From a virus, in the IMG/VR virus record IMGVR_UViG_3300050122_000049, positions 1 to 46,314 of that record: 46,314 bases of DNA; one strand, given 5' to 3'. The translations under genes and the position numbers were made by a program. A model generated the notes under the pieces. That model worked only from the letters and a program-made list of their open reading frames with translations, had not been told where the DNA came from and did no database searches. Shown in pieces: positions 38,976 to 46,314 of this stretch (position 1 is its first letter; the number at the start of each line of letters is the position of its first letter).

Positions 38976-39327
38976 CGGGTTGGCTCCAAAGATTAGGCGG
39001 CGCCACCTCTAAGGGCGCACGGATGAAGGGGGATGCGACACGAACGGTCGCGGTGTCTCTCGCAAGCCCGATTGCGAGAAAAACGGAAGTGGCGGGACGG
39101 AAAACCCGGTTCTCGATATCCGGTTCGGATCGGTGATCATCGTAGCGGCGCGCAGTCACCGCATTATCAGACCTGCGAAGCTCGCAATAACGCTTGCGAG
39201 AAAGAGCGGGTTTCTTGAACCTTGCACCGCGTCGCTGTAGTCGCGGAATTTACCAGCGCGTGCCTCCGTTGACTGCGCGACGCGAAGCCGCTTTGCGCAG
39301 CGCCGTCGACGGAGTTTATAGACTTTT
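38976..39327. promoter_or_regulatory. Leader region of the coat gene with twin hairpins
   Basis: No supported gene in 350 bp. Contains two stem-loops with the same arm sequence, CTCGCAA...TTGCGAG, at 39058-39079 (8-bp arms, six-base loop) and 39181-39200, and the palindromic repeat at 39264-39314. On the minus strand these precede the coat gene, so they could control its high expression or process its mRNA. A promoter is expected here but not identifiable. Confidence 0.5.
39264..39314. repeat. Palindromic repeat (REP-like), intergenic copy
   Basis: Outer arms CTCCGTTGAC and GTCGACGGAG pair at 9 of 10 positions, enclosing a core (39272-39306) that matches 16182-16216 at 34 of 35 positions. 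It lies 14 bp after the stop of the 74-aa gene on the minus strand, where its RNA hairpin could stop or attenuate transcription. Confidence 0.75.
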
Positions 39328-39552
39328 CTAGAGTTGCTTCTTGATCGCGATCTCAACGCAGCGCATATGGCGGCCGAACGAATCCGGCATGATCGCCCAT
39401 GTGACCTCGTAACCCTCGATGCGCGCCTTCGACATTATGACGCAAATTTGGTCGAGCAGCGGACCTATCTCGGCACGTAATTCAGCGGCGATCACTGCAT
39501 CGGTACGGATCGGCTGGACGTTTCCAGTGTCGTCATCGACGGCTTTCAGCAT
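39328..39552 (-). CDS. Hypothetical small protein
   Basis: 74 residues: AVDDDTGNVQPIRTDAVIAAELRAEIGPLLDQICVIMSKARIEGYEVTWAIMPDSFGRHMRCVEIAIKKQL. Helix then strands ('GYEVTWAI...RCVEIAIKK'). No known family. Directly follows the scaffold gene. Confidence 0.6.
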   Translation of the reverse strand: MLKAVDDDTGNVQPIRTDAVIAAELRAEIGPLLDQICVIMSKARIEGYEVTWAIMPDSFGRHMRCVEIAIKKQL

Positions 39553-40425
39553 TTATCCGGTCCGTTTCATATACTTCGATTTGTACCAGGCCTCCCATGC
39601 CTTATCGTCCATTTTCGCATCACCGTCCGGCGTGGTCGGATCGACCTCCGGTGCGGAAGCGAGCGGCGCAAGGCGAGGCGCGGGCGCGGGTGCTTTGCTG
39701 ATCGCAGCAGGCTTCGGCGCTTCAGGTTTGATTTCGGTCTTTGGCGCATCGGCCATTCGGGTCAGCTCCGCAATGCGGCGGCGGGAATCCATACCGACCA
39801 GGGATGCCGCCTTTTCAGGATCCTTGGCGAGCTTGTCGACGAGAATATGAGCGCCGGCCTTGTCGACCGCGAGCAGATCGGCCACGAAATCGTCGTTGGT
39901 GGTGGCGCCGACCGCGGCGAGAATGTCGAGCGACTGCGCAAAGTCGGGAAATGCCGACATGCCGGCATTGCGCACGCCGACGGTATCTTCGACGAAGCGA
40001 TCGTGCGCCGCCTGCGCCTTGACGGCGGCCTGGAATTCGGTTGGTACGGGCGCGGCGGGAGCGGCTGGTTTAGGTGCCGCTGCTGGGACCGCCGGATCCG
40101 CCTGCATGCGCTCGATGATGGCCTGCAGATCGGCGGCCTTCTGTTCGGCGGCCTCGCGGGCGGCGCGCTCCTGGCGTTTTTCCTCGCGCACTTCCCCGAC
40201 AACCTTCTGAAAGGTTTTCATCGGCATCATGAGTGGGGCGGGTGCGGACGGCGCTGGATCGGCAACAGCGGCGGGATCGGCCGCCGGGTCCGCGACAGGA
40301 TCGACAACGGGATCGGCTGCGACAGGATCGGCGGCGAGAACCGGATCGATGGGGTCGATGATGGCTGCGGGTTCATCCGGCGCTCGAAGCGCAGACGACA
40401 AATACAAATGGCGAAGGATATCCAT
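39553..40425 (-). CDS. Scaffolding protein (P22 gp8-like position)
   Basis: 290 residues. Acidic Asp/Pro/Ala repeats at the N-terminus (VADPAADPAAVADP), then KTFQKVVGEVREEKRQERAAREAAEQKAADLQAIIERM coiled coil, a helical middle and a C-terminal basic end (EAWYKSKYMKRTG), which in P22 scaffolds binds coat protein. Position between portal and coat supports the call. It guides procapsid assembly and leaves before maturation. Confidence 0.7.
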   Translation of the reverse strand: MDILRHLYLSSALRAPDEPAAIIDPIDPVLAADPVAADPVVDPVADPAADPAAVADPAPSAPAPLMMPMKTFQKVVGEVREEKRQERAAREAAEQKAADLQAIIERMQADPAVPAAAPKPAAPAAPVPTEFQAAVKAQAAHDRFVEDTVGVRNAGMSAFPDFAQSLDILAAVGATTNDDFVADLLAVDKAGAHILVDKLAKDPEKAASLVGMDSRRRIAELTRMADAPKTEIKPEAPKPAAISKAPAPAPRLAPLASAPEVDPTTPDGDAKMDDKAWEAWYKSKYMKRTG

Positions 40426-40433
40426 GGACGACC

Positions 40434-40925
40434 TCAGTGTCTGGTTGCGGTTGTGCTCAAAAGCTTCTGGACCAGCGACGGCTCGGCATGATTGCCGTAG
40501 GTGGTCGCGATCTCTTTGACCTCGAAGGCGTCGCCGGCGAATTGCTGGCTGTCCTTGTTCAATTGAACCGGCGTGTGTTGCGAATTGATGCCGATGATTT
40601 GCTGGACGCAGAGCGCCTTATGGATGCGCTCCTTATCGGTTTCACGGACATCTGCCCGCGCCAGCAGACCCGCGAGTTCGCACCGGACATCCTCGGCAAA
40701 ATTCTGGTAATGCGACTCGACGTAGCATGCTTGCGGATCTGCGCCGCAGCGGAAACCGATCTCGGACCAGAACGCGCGGAATTTCTCCGACCGACCAGCA
40801 TCGCCCAACAGCCCCTTGCGGCATTGCTCGAAGAAGGCGCCAGCCATCTCCTTGCATTCATGATCAAAGAACTTGATCAGCTTGCGGACTTCAGAGTTGG
40901 TCAGGCGTTCGCCGTCGACGATCAT
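40434..40925 (-). CDS. Hypothetical protein between portal and scaffold
   Basis: 163 residues from ATG at 40925 (overlaps the previous TGA); the longer upstream extension would cover the DUF2158 gene. Helical: VRKLIKFFDHECKEMAGAFFEQCRKGLLGD, EKFRAFWSEIGFRCGADPQACYVESHYQNFAEDVRCELAGLLARADVRETDKERIHKALCVQQ. Several Cys. No known family; similar small proteins flank portals in rhizobial prophages. Confidence 0.55.
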   Translation of the reverse strand: MIVDGERLTNSEVRKLIKFFDHECKEMAGAFFEQCRKGLLGDAGRSEKFRAFWSEIGFRCGADPQACYVESHYQNFAEDVRCELAGLLARADVRETDKERIHKALCVQQIIGINSQHTPVQLNKDSQQFAGDAFEVKEIATTYGNHAEPSLVQKLLSTTATRH

Positions 40926-41185
40926 GCTAACCAGTCTCCCAACACTGCCGTTTGTCGGGACCTCTCTATCGGAGCAATGCGGCTTCCGGGAAATGTCAAT
41001 TCCGTATAATGAAAGGCATCTCTGCGAATTTCTCCGACTTCCGTAAACCAAACGGTCTCGATGATTCCATCTCCCGAGCCGCTGATTGCCGTGATCGTCA
41101 TTGTCGGGCCACCACTGTTCAAGCGCGCCGGCCGGCCCTTTCCAATCGCACTTTTGATCTCGTCGAATCTGGGATCTGGGCTCAT
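40922..41185 (-). CDS. DUF2158/YodC-like small protein
   Basis: 87 residues. GKGRPARLNSGGPTMTITAISGSGDGIIETVWFTEVGEIRRDAFHYTELTF matches the YodC/DUF2158 pattern 'Gd.VrLkSGGPxMTV....G.V.c.WF....... F....L', a small SH3-like beta barrel of unknown role. N-terminal 20 residues are extra. ATGA overlaps on both sides. Confidence 0.65.
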   Translation of the reverse strand: MSPDPRFDEIKSAIGKGRPARLNSGGPTMTITAISGSGDGIIETVWFTEVGEIRRDAFHYTELTFPGSRIAPIERSRQTAVLGDWLA

Positions 41186-43353
41186 TGCACGCTCTCATCC
41201 TGCGAAATATCCGCAGCGTTCGCCTGCTCGATCACATTGAAAATGTGCTGATTGGCCTGCGTACGCACTTCATGCTCGGCGCGCTGCTGGCTCAGCACAT
41301 GTTCGACCGCGGCTTCGATGATCACCTTCATGCGACCCGTTTCGGCATCGAATGACTTGACGTCGTTGCGCTCGTCGCGACCGCGGACCTTCAGCTTTTC
41401 CTCGGCCAGCTTCATCATCAGTTCCGAATTCAGCTGCTGGCCTTCGACGATCTGCTGCTGAAGCGCCGCCAGGTTCGGATCTTGCCCGTCATCAAACAGC
41501 CATGGGCTGGTGTGCTTAATCCATTTCTGGACCCGTTCGGCCATCTCCTGGGCGCCGGCGAAGTCGCCGTTCTTGAGCGCCAGATCGCCCATGATCGCGG
41601 TCAGTTCCTTATTCTGGGCGATGATCTGCGTCATCGCGTCCCACGCCTGCTGGCGTTGGGTCGCGTAGTTCGGGCCGGGATCGGAGAGCACTTCGTATTC
41701 GCCTACGAGCGGGTTGAAGATGATCTCTTCGGCGGTATCTTCTTCCTTCTTGATGCGCTGGAAGGCTTCCTTGGCATCTGGATCGATGGTGATGATTTTC
41801 TTCGAAAGGTCTTCGCCCTCGACGTGCAGGATGCGCTTGGTGTCATAGAGCTTGGGATAGATTCCGATCAGTTGCTTGGCGAGATACCGGTACATGTCGT
41901 ACTGGTGCTCGGTGAAATGATAGGTCGCGATGTTGCCGGTGCGCTGGCGGGCGTTGATGGTCTTGTCCGATTCCACCCCACGCGGATTCTCCTGCCCTTG
42001 GCTGGCCTGCCACTGGCCCGTGACCATCATGGCCCAGCGCTCGGCGTCCTGCATGCCCTGCATGAAGACGGGCGCGATCTGGGGTGGTTCTACGCGGGTC
42101 GGTGCCGTGACCGGCCGGCCCTCTTCGCCTTCCTCCTGGGCCCAATCTTCGAACGCCAGATAGGCATAATCCTCGACGTTGGCGTTCGCCCATTCCTTCT
42201 CGTTGGTCTCGAAAGCGCGCAACGGACCGACCCATGGCGTCTTGGTCTGCAGCGCACCGAACTGCGCCGAGCCGGAGGCGTTGTAGTTGAGCAATTGCTG
42301 CGGCGACAGCTGGGCGCGCGTATGGCCCTTGCAGTCCATCTGGCCGTTGATGACGGTTTTCAGCCCATAGCAGGGAACGATCGGGATATACTCGCCGATC
42401 CAGCGCGTTTCCGGCTTGTCGCCACGCTTCAGGATGCAATCGCCGCCGATCAGATACCAGTTGACGCTTTGGGTGATGACGTCGCGGTATTTGCCCTCGA
42501 TCTCGCCGCTGTCGATCTTATCGATCGTCATGTCGACGAGTTCTGTGCCCGAATCGGCCTCCATCTCCGAGCGATGGCCGCGAAACTCGCTACCGTCCGG
42601 CATTTTGAACCAAATCAGTTCGTCGTTCTTGTCCTCGCGCTCGTAATACATCGCCACCAGCACATGCTTATCACCAAGCCAGAGCGCATCCATGCCGAGC
42701 GTCGAGGTGCCGATCTTATTCCTATATTTGCGATGCTCGCGGTTGAAACGGTCGCGCGCCATCTTGTCGAAAACGAAGCCGAATTGCGCATCACTTGGAT
42801 CCCCATCCATGAAGACCTCGGGATCGAGGTATACGGTGCGGGGGTCTTTTGCGCCTTTGATATAGACGTCCTGATCGAACGACTTGTCATTTACGAAAGC
42901 TGTTTCCAGAATCAGGTAGCCGAAACCTCCATCGACCTGATTGGTGATCGCGTTTCGGTAACAGACCGTCGCAGTCGAAATATATTCGGTGCGCTCGACC
43001 AGCATTTGCATGCCTTCGGCCGCATCCGCTGTTGCCTTGCCGCCGGTCGCCCGAACTCGCGGCGACGCCTTGTTCATCATCGATTCGTTGATGACCAGGC
43101 GATTGTGCGGCTCGATAATATTGATGGTCAGGCACGGTTTGCGCTTGTTGGTGCGGTCTGCGAAGATCTTGTCGTCCCAGCCATATTGATTGCGGTCGTC
43201 CTGGTAGGCGCATTTGGTGTCTTCGAGACTATATCCATACGCTTTGTCGTAAAACTCCTTGCAGCGCAGGAAGCGTTGCCGGGCGCGGTGAACGATCCGC
43301 GCATCGCCGGTCAGTGTCGGATCGTCATCGCCGCCATCGGCCGGATAGGCCAT
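41182..43353 (-). CDS. Portal protein, P22 gp1-like
   Basis: 723 residues. Forms the dodecameric DNA channel at one vertex. Recognisable parts: N-terminal RARQRFLRCKEFYDKAYGYSLEDTKCAYQDDRNQYGWDD, LTINIIEPHNRLVINE, VYLDPEVFMDGDPSDAQFGFVFDKMARDRF, EYIPIVPCYG (equivalent to the 'HIPIVPVFG' of P22), VSxARQRTG-type ESDKTINARQRTGNIATYHF, and YEVLSDPGPNYATQRQQAWDAM. C-terminal coiled coil (LQQQIVEGQQLNSELMMKLAEEKLKVRGRD) may form the portal barrel. Start overlaps the terminase stop at one base. Confidence 0.9.
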   Translation of the reverse strand: MAYPADGGDDDPTLTGDARIVHRARQRFLRCKEFYDKAYGYSLEDTKCAYQDDRNQYGWDDKIFADRTNKRKPCLTINIIEPHNRLVINESMMNKASPRVRATGGKATADAAEGMQMLVERTEYISTATVCYRNAITNQVDGGFGYLILETAFVNDKSFDQDVYIKGAKDPRTVYLDPEVFMDGDPSDAQFGFVFDKMARDRFNREHRKYRNKIGTSTLGMDALWLGDKHVLVAMYYEREDKNDELIWFKMPDGSEFRGHRSEMEADSGTELVDMTIDKIDSGEIEGKYRDVITQSVNWYLIGGDCILKRGDKPETRWIGEYIPIVPCYGLKTVINGQMDCKGHTRAQLSPQQLLNYNASGSAQFGALQTKTPWVGPLRAFETNEKEWANANVEDYAYLAFEDWAQEEGEEGRPVTAPTRVEPPQIAPVFMQGMQDAERWAMMVTGQWQASQGQENPRGVESDKTINARQRTGNIATYHFTEHQYDMYRYLAKQLIGIYPKLYDTKRILHVEGEDLSKKIITIDPDAKEAFQRIKKEEDTAEEIIFNPLVGEYEVLSDPGPNYATQRQQAWDAMTQIIAQNKELTAIMGDLALKNGDFAGAQEMAERVQKWIKHTSPWLFDDGQDPNLAALQQQIVEGQQLNSELMMKLAEEKLKVRGRDERNDVKSFDAETGRMKVIIEAAVEHVLSQQRAEHEVRTQANQHIFNVIEQANAADISQDESVQ

Positions 43354-44732
43354 TAGCTCGCCATCCAGCCGTGGCCGTTGCGATCATCCAGCGTCGGCAG
43401 TTGCGTGCGCGGCAGCGGCTTCTTTTCCACGATTTTCTTTGTAATCATCGGAAATAGTTCCGTCAGAGCCCAAACCAGCGCATCGACGCGATCCGGCGAC
43501 ATTTCCCCGACCATGCCGTTGGGGCCGAAATTGACCATCTCGTCCTCCAGCGCGGCAAAGGTTCCGACGTGACTGATGCGACCCTGCGTATAGAGCGCTG
43601 CGATCGGTTCGGCCCGGGTCCATTTTCCTTTGGATGCGTGAACCTCCTTGAATGGAACGGTCGGTCGCACCGCCCGCACCGTGGCCGCGACCATATCACC
43701 GCCATTGTTAACTTCGCCGACGATGCAATTGCCGTCGTAACGATCGAAACAGGCCACCGCCATACGAGCCCAGCCATTGGGGCTTTCCCGACAGGTTGCA
43801 TCATCAAGGATGTAGCCGCGGTTATCCTCGCCAACGCCTGCCACGATGATGCCTGTCGCCGCGCCGTCTTCCGGCATGTCGTTCTTTTTGGCCGCCGGAT
43901 CGATCGCAACCACTACGCGCTTCATGATCGGAAGAGGTTTCGGATGTTTGTGACGATCGCGATCTAGATCCGCCCGTGTCCAGAGCGCATCCGGCACATC
44001 GTCGAGGATTTCGGCGGATAGCTCCTGACGGCCGAGCCTTGTTCCTGCATATTTATCAGTGATCGATTTGATGAACGACGCCGCGAGATTGGCTTCGTTG
44101 TCCGTTGTGACACCGCGCGAAACCAGCGTGGTCGACGCCGCCAGTATCTCCTTCAGGATTGGGATCGGCCGCGGCGTGGTGGTGACGATCTGCCGCGGAT
44201 GCTGTCCCAGGCGAAGGCCGAACTGCAACTGGTCCCATGTCTCGCGAGCATACCTGAATTTCGCTAATTCATCACACCAGGCTGCATCGAACTGCGGCCC
44301 GCGTAGCTGATCCGGTTCTGTCGCATTGTAGCCGGTGGCGATGGCTCCGGTATGAAACTCAATCCGGATCGGCTTCTTGGTGATCCTGGGCTTCTGATGC
44401 GGCGGAAAGACCGAGAGCAAACCACTCTGGCCGAACACCATAACCTCTTCCAGATCCTTTTGTGTCTCGGCAATCAGCGCAATACGTGTCGCGCGTTTCG
44501 CCGTGACTTCAGCCCGTACCCACTCCGCTCCGCATCGGGTCTTGCCGAAACCACGTCCCGCCAATACCAGCCAGGTCAGCCAATCGCCTTCGGGTGGCAA
44601 CTGGTTCGGGCGAGCCCATGCGCGCCAGTTCCAATCGAGACCTTTCAGGTCTTCCGCCAGAATCTCATCAAGTTCTTTGCGCGCATGCTGTCCCAGCGAG
44701 GCGATGAAGGCTTCCACCTCGCCGAGATTCAT
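43353..44732 (-). CDS. terL: Terminase large subunit
   Basis: 459 residues from ATG at 44732, just after the upstream TGA; a longer frame to 44879 overlaps the previous gene. Motor that packages DNA into the procapsid and cuts it. Walker A GRGFGKT (59-65), Walker B FDAAWCDE (148-155), coupling TTTPRP (184-189), and an RNase H-like nuclease with D278 (AIDPA), E340 (GEVNNGGD) and D417 (SPDRVDALV). Family Terminase_6-like. No small terminase partner is seen next to it, which is unlike P22 and suggests an unusual or distant small subunit. Confidence 0.92.
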   Translation of the reverse strand: MNLGEVEAFIASLGQHARKELDEILAEDLKGLDWNWRAWARPNQLPPEGDWLTWLVLAGRGFGKTRCGAEWVRAEVTAKRATRIALIAETQKDLEEVMVFGQSGLLSVFPPHQKPRITKKPIRIEFHTGAIATGYNATEPDQLRGPQFDAAWCDELAKFRYARETWDQLQFGLRLGQHPRQIVTTTPRPIPILKEILAASTTLVSRGVTTDNEANLAASFIKSITDKYAGTRLGRQELSAEILDDVPDALWTRADLDRDRHKHPKPLPIMKRVVVAIDPAAKKNDMPEDGAATGIIVAGVGEDNRGYILDDATCRESPNGWARMAVACFDRYDGNCIVGEVNNGGDMVAATVRAVRPTVPFKEVHASKGKWTRAEPIAALYTQGRISHVGTFAALEDEMVNFGPNGMVGEMSPDRVDALVWALTELFPMITKKIVEKKPLPRTQLPTLDDRNGHGWMAS

Positions 44733-44733
44733 A

Positions 44734-45408
44734 TCAGAGCACGCGATACCACACTTTACTGGCTGTGGTGTAGAGCCAGCAATTCGATGACAGTGTGACA
44801 GTGCTCGCCGTACCCGCCGCAGTCGCAACAGGTAGCGAGGTGACCGCAGTGCCGACGATGGTCTGCCCGGTGGTTCCAACCACGATCGAAGTTGTGGTCA
44901 GGACGCCAGTTCCCGCATCGGTCAGACAGAACTTCTGATTCTGCATCGGATTTGGCGGCAACGTGAGGCTGGAATAGGTTGCCGTGCCAGCACCAGCATA
45001 GATAAAGTTGGAGATACCATCAGCAACCACAACCGCAGCAGTCGTGCCCGTGGTGGTGGCAACGGTCGTTCCGCCGTAGCCCGTCCCAAGTAAGGTAGAG
45101 GGAAGAGTAACCGTCTGCGGATTGACGCCGCTGCCCGGCACCGTATCCATCGGGATCAGTTCGTTGCCGGTCAGCGTTGGAGGGCCGGCCGGAACGGTCT
45201 GGGCGCAAACCCCACTGGCACCGGTGCCCTGACCCTGGCCGGTGGCGCCGCCAAGCGGCGTGCCTGCACCGGTGACCGTCGATGCGCAGAACGATGCACC
45301 ACCGACGATCGGGTAGGTCGAATAATTGCCGGCGCCGTATGCGATCGCCGAACTTACCAAAAGAGCAGCCAAGGCTACGGCTGCGCGAGTGCGCGTCAAC
45401 ATGTTCAA
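44734..45408 (-). CDS. Secreted beta protein upstream of terminase
   Basis: 224 residues. Signal MNMLTRTRAAVALAALLVSSAIAYG, then GNYSTYPIVGGASFCASTVTGAGTPLGG, a Gly/Gln-rich patch and CAQTVPAGPPTLTGNELIPMDT, a pattern I have seen in rhizobial prophages, then Thr/Val-rich beta sequence ending LYTTASKVWYRVL. Stop lies one base before terL's ATG. A Sec-exported protein in the place of a small terminase is unexpected. Role unknown. Confidence 0.6.
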   Translation of the reverse strand: MNMLTRTRAAVALAALLVSSAIAYGAGNYSTYPIVGGASFCASTVTGAGTPLGGATGQGQGTGASGVCAQTVPAGPPTLTGNELIPMDTVPGSGVNPQTVTLPSTLLGTGYGGTTVATTTGTTAAVVVADGISNFIYAGAGTATYSSLTLPPNPMQNQKFCLTDAGTGVLTTTSIVVGTTGQTIVGTAVTSLPVATAAGTASTVTLSSNCWLYTTASKVWYRVL

Positions 45409-45411
45409 TGC

Positions 45412-45623
45412 TCCTGTTGATTGCCGGGTGCCGGCGTCTTTGCCATCAGTTCCGGGATGGGCAGCCGGTCGTTAAAAGGATTGGGACCAGCGCTTTTCAG
45501 CGCCTCTTGAGGCCTGACCTCTAGGATCGATCCGTGATCTACCTCGGTTGTCCCATGGTCGGTTTAAGGAGCTTCATGCTTTCGCATATCTCCCGGAACT
45601 TTCACCGACTCGACCGACCTCCG
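45412..45623. other. Gap without a clear gene
   Basis: About 210 bp. The minus strand is open for about 53 codons before a TGA at 45413-45415 (ending PAPGNQQEH), but no ATG/GTG/TTG lies near its beginning; an internal ATG would give MAKTPAPGNQQEH only. GGAGCATTGAAC serves as ribosome site for 44734-45408. Could hold a promoter. Confidence 0.35.
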
Positions 45624-46187
45624 TTATTCGTTCGAAACCTGCCCGATCGACGCATTAAGGTCATCGGCTTCCGCCTGAATCGCACTGGCGACCGTGACCG
45701 CACGCGCCGCGGCGCCGTCGAGATTATCGAGGGAGGCACCGACCTGTGCTTTCGCGGCATCGAGCTTTGATTTGGCCGCTGCAATCCGCGTCTTGAAGTC
45801 GGCACCGAGCGCGCTGGCACCGGTGATGGTTTTCTTGATCGGATAGGCGGCGGGGGCTGCTTTCGCTATCGGCGCAGGCGCGATTTGGTTCTGAGGCAGA
45901 ACGGTCGTCAGTGAGCCGGCGGCGCTTTGCTGTCCGCCTCCGAAATTAGCGTCCGCTGCCGCCCCGTCAGCCATTGCAGATGGTTCCTCGATGACTTCGA
46001 ATTGCGCGATGCGCTTCATACCGCCGGCGCCGACGACATGGCGATAGGGGCCGACCAGGCCTTCCATCACCTCGCCGACCTTGCGTTCCTGGTGCTGGAA
46101 GAACGTGTCCTCGGTAATGCGAAATTTCATGATGGATTCCGCAAGGTCCTGCGCATAGAGACTGAAGCGGAGCGGATCGAATTTCAC
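45624..46187 (-). CDS. Hypothetical protein upstream of the terminase region
   Basis: 187 residues from GTG at 46187 overlapping the previous TGA (GTGTGA); ATG at 46130 is an alternative. Contains KFRITEDTFFQHQERKVGEVMEGLVGPYRHVVGAGGMKRIAQFEVIEE, an Ala/Pro-rich linker and a C-terminal helix (ADFKTRIAAAKSKLDAAKAQVGASLDNLDGAAARAVTVASAIQAEADDLNASI). No family recognised. Confidence 0.55.
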   Translation of the reverse strand: MKFDPLRFSLYAQDLAESIMKFRITEDTFFQHQERKVGEVMEGLVGPYRHVVGAGGMKRIAQFEVIEEPSAMADGAAADANFGGGQQSAAGSLTTVLPQNQIAPAPIAKAAPAAYPIKKTITGASALGADFKTRIAAAKSKLDAAKAQVGASLDNLDGAAARAVTVASAIQAEADDLNASIGQVSNE

Positions 46188-46314
46188 ACCAGCGTTACGT
46201 GGCCGCCCAGCGATGATTTAGCCGCTAACATGTCCGCGTAGTCGCCGCGCAAGGTCATGAACTCGCTTTCGAGAATACCTTCGCCGTTCGCCATCCGTCG
46301 CAGCGTATATTTGA
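46184..46314 (-). CDS. 3' end of a gene running off the window (partial)
   Basis: 42 residues in frame to the window edge, ending LRRMANGEGILESEFMTLRGDYADMLAAKSSLGGHVTLV. Overlaps the following GTG start. No family recognisable from this part. Confidence 0.5.
   Translation of the reverse strand, partial: KYTLRRMANGEGILESEFMTLRGDYADMLAAKSSLGGHVTLV

Noticed and set aside
41482-43356. 624-codon + strand frame opposite the portal gene
   Set aside because: Exact antisense of the recognised portal; Leu/Arg/Asp-rich shadow with no family features. Long antisense frames are common in GC-rich DNA.
44733-44879. N-terminal extension of terL to 44879
   Set aside because: Overlaps the secreted-protein gene; Arg/Ser-rich extension, whereas ATG 44732 fits the terminase start and the TGATATG junction.
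1-46314. CRISPR array, tRNA genes, rRNA, IS element with transposase, integrase with att site
   Set aside because: No regularly spaced repeats, cloverleaf signatures, transposase or tyrosine/serine recombinase motifs were seen on reading. The scattered repeats are gene-junction linkers and palindromes, not arrays.

Overview
The window looks like most of the genome of a tailed phage or prophage with a P22-like (short-tailed) head and packaging module. The host is probably an alphaproteobacterium of the Rhizobiales, most likely Bradyrhizobium or Rhodopseudomonas-like. This host guess is an inference from the high-GC codon use, from small early proteins that resemble those of rhizobial phages, and from a palindromic repeat (16171-16223 and 39264-39314) of a kind I associate with Bradyrhizobium. 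No integrase, repressor, replication gene, small terminase or tRNA was recognised, so the window is probably incomplete and lysogeny cannot be decided.

Region 1 (1-7.7 kb, + strand) is a tightly packed array of about 25 small early/accessory genes, most overlapping by ATGA/TGATG. They include an Acb2/Tad1-type hairpin protein (candidate nucleotide sponge against CBASS/Thoeris), an HNH protein bracketed by inverted repeats, a RyR-domain protein, a C5 cytosine methyltransferase with a second recognisable protein encoded in the +1 frame of the same DNA, a papain/C39-like protein and an HTH protein. Short repeated 'linker' sequences sit at many gene junctions, together with fragments of deleted genes, as if genes were swapped as cassettes.

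Region 2 (7.9-15.1 kb, - strand) holds host-surface proteins: a 1525-residue secreted protein with two GH5 glycoside hydrolase domains, an arabinofuranosidase/lectin-like protein and a small fibre-like protein. One + strand membrane acyltransferase (12504-13583) is embedded among them, a likely surface-modifying moron.

Region 3 (15.2-21.9 kb, - strand) is a lysis/accessory block: endolysin, several one- and two-TM proteins (holin/spanin candidates), three papain/CHAP/YiiX-like proteins, a Tat lipoprotein and small secreted proteins. Region 4 (21.9-26 kb, - strand) holds a beta-helix tailspike and a fibre, both with Sec signal peptides.

Region 5 (26.1-46.3 kb, - strand) follows P22 late-gene order when read from the right: large terminase, portal, scaffold, coat, gp4-like, gp10-like, gp14-like, gp7-like, gp20-like position, lysozyme-like SleB, gp16-like. 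Several unfamiliar small genes are inserted, including two more proteins with signal peptides. The most unusual features of the window are the dual-coding methyltransferase locus, the junction-linker repeats, and the dozen secreted proteins scattered through a virion gene cluster.
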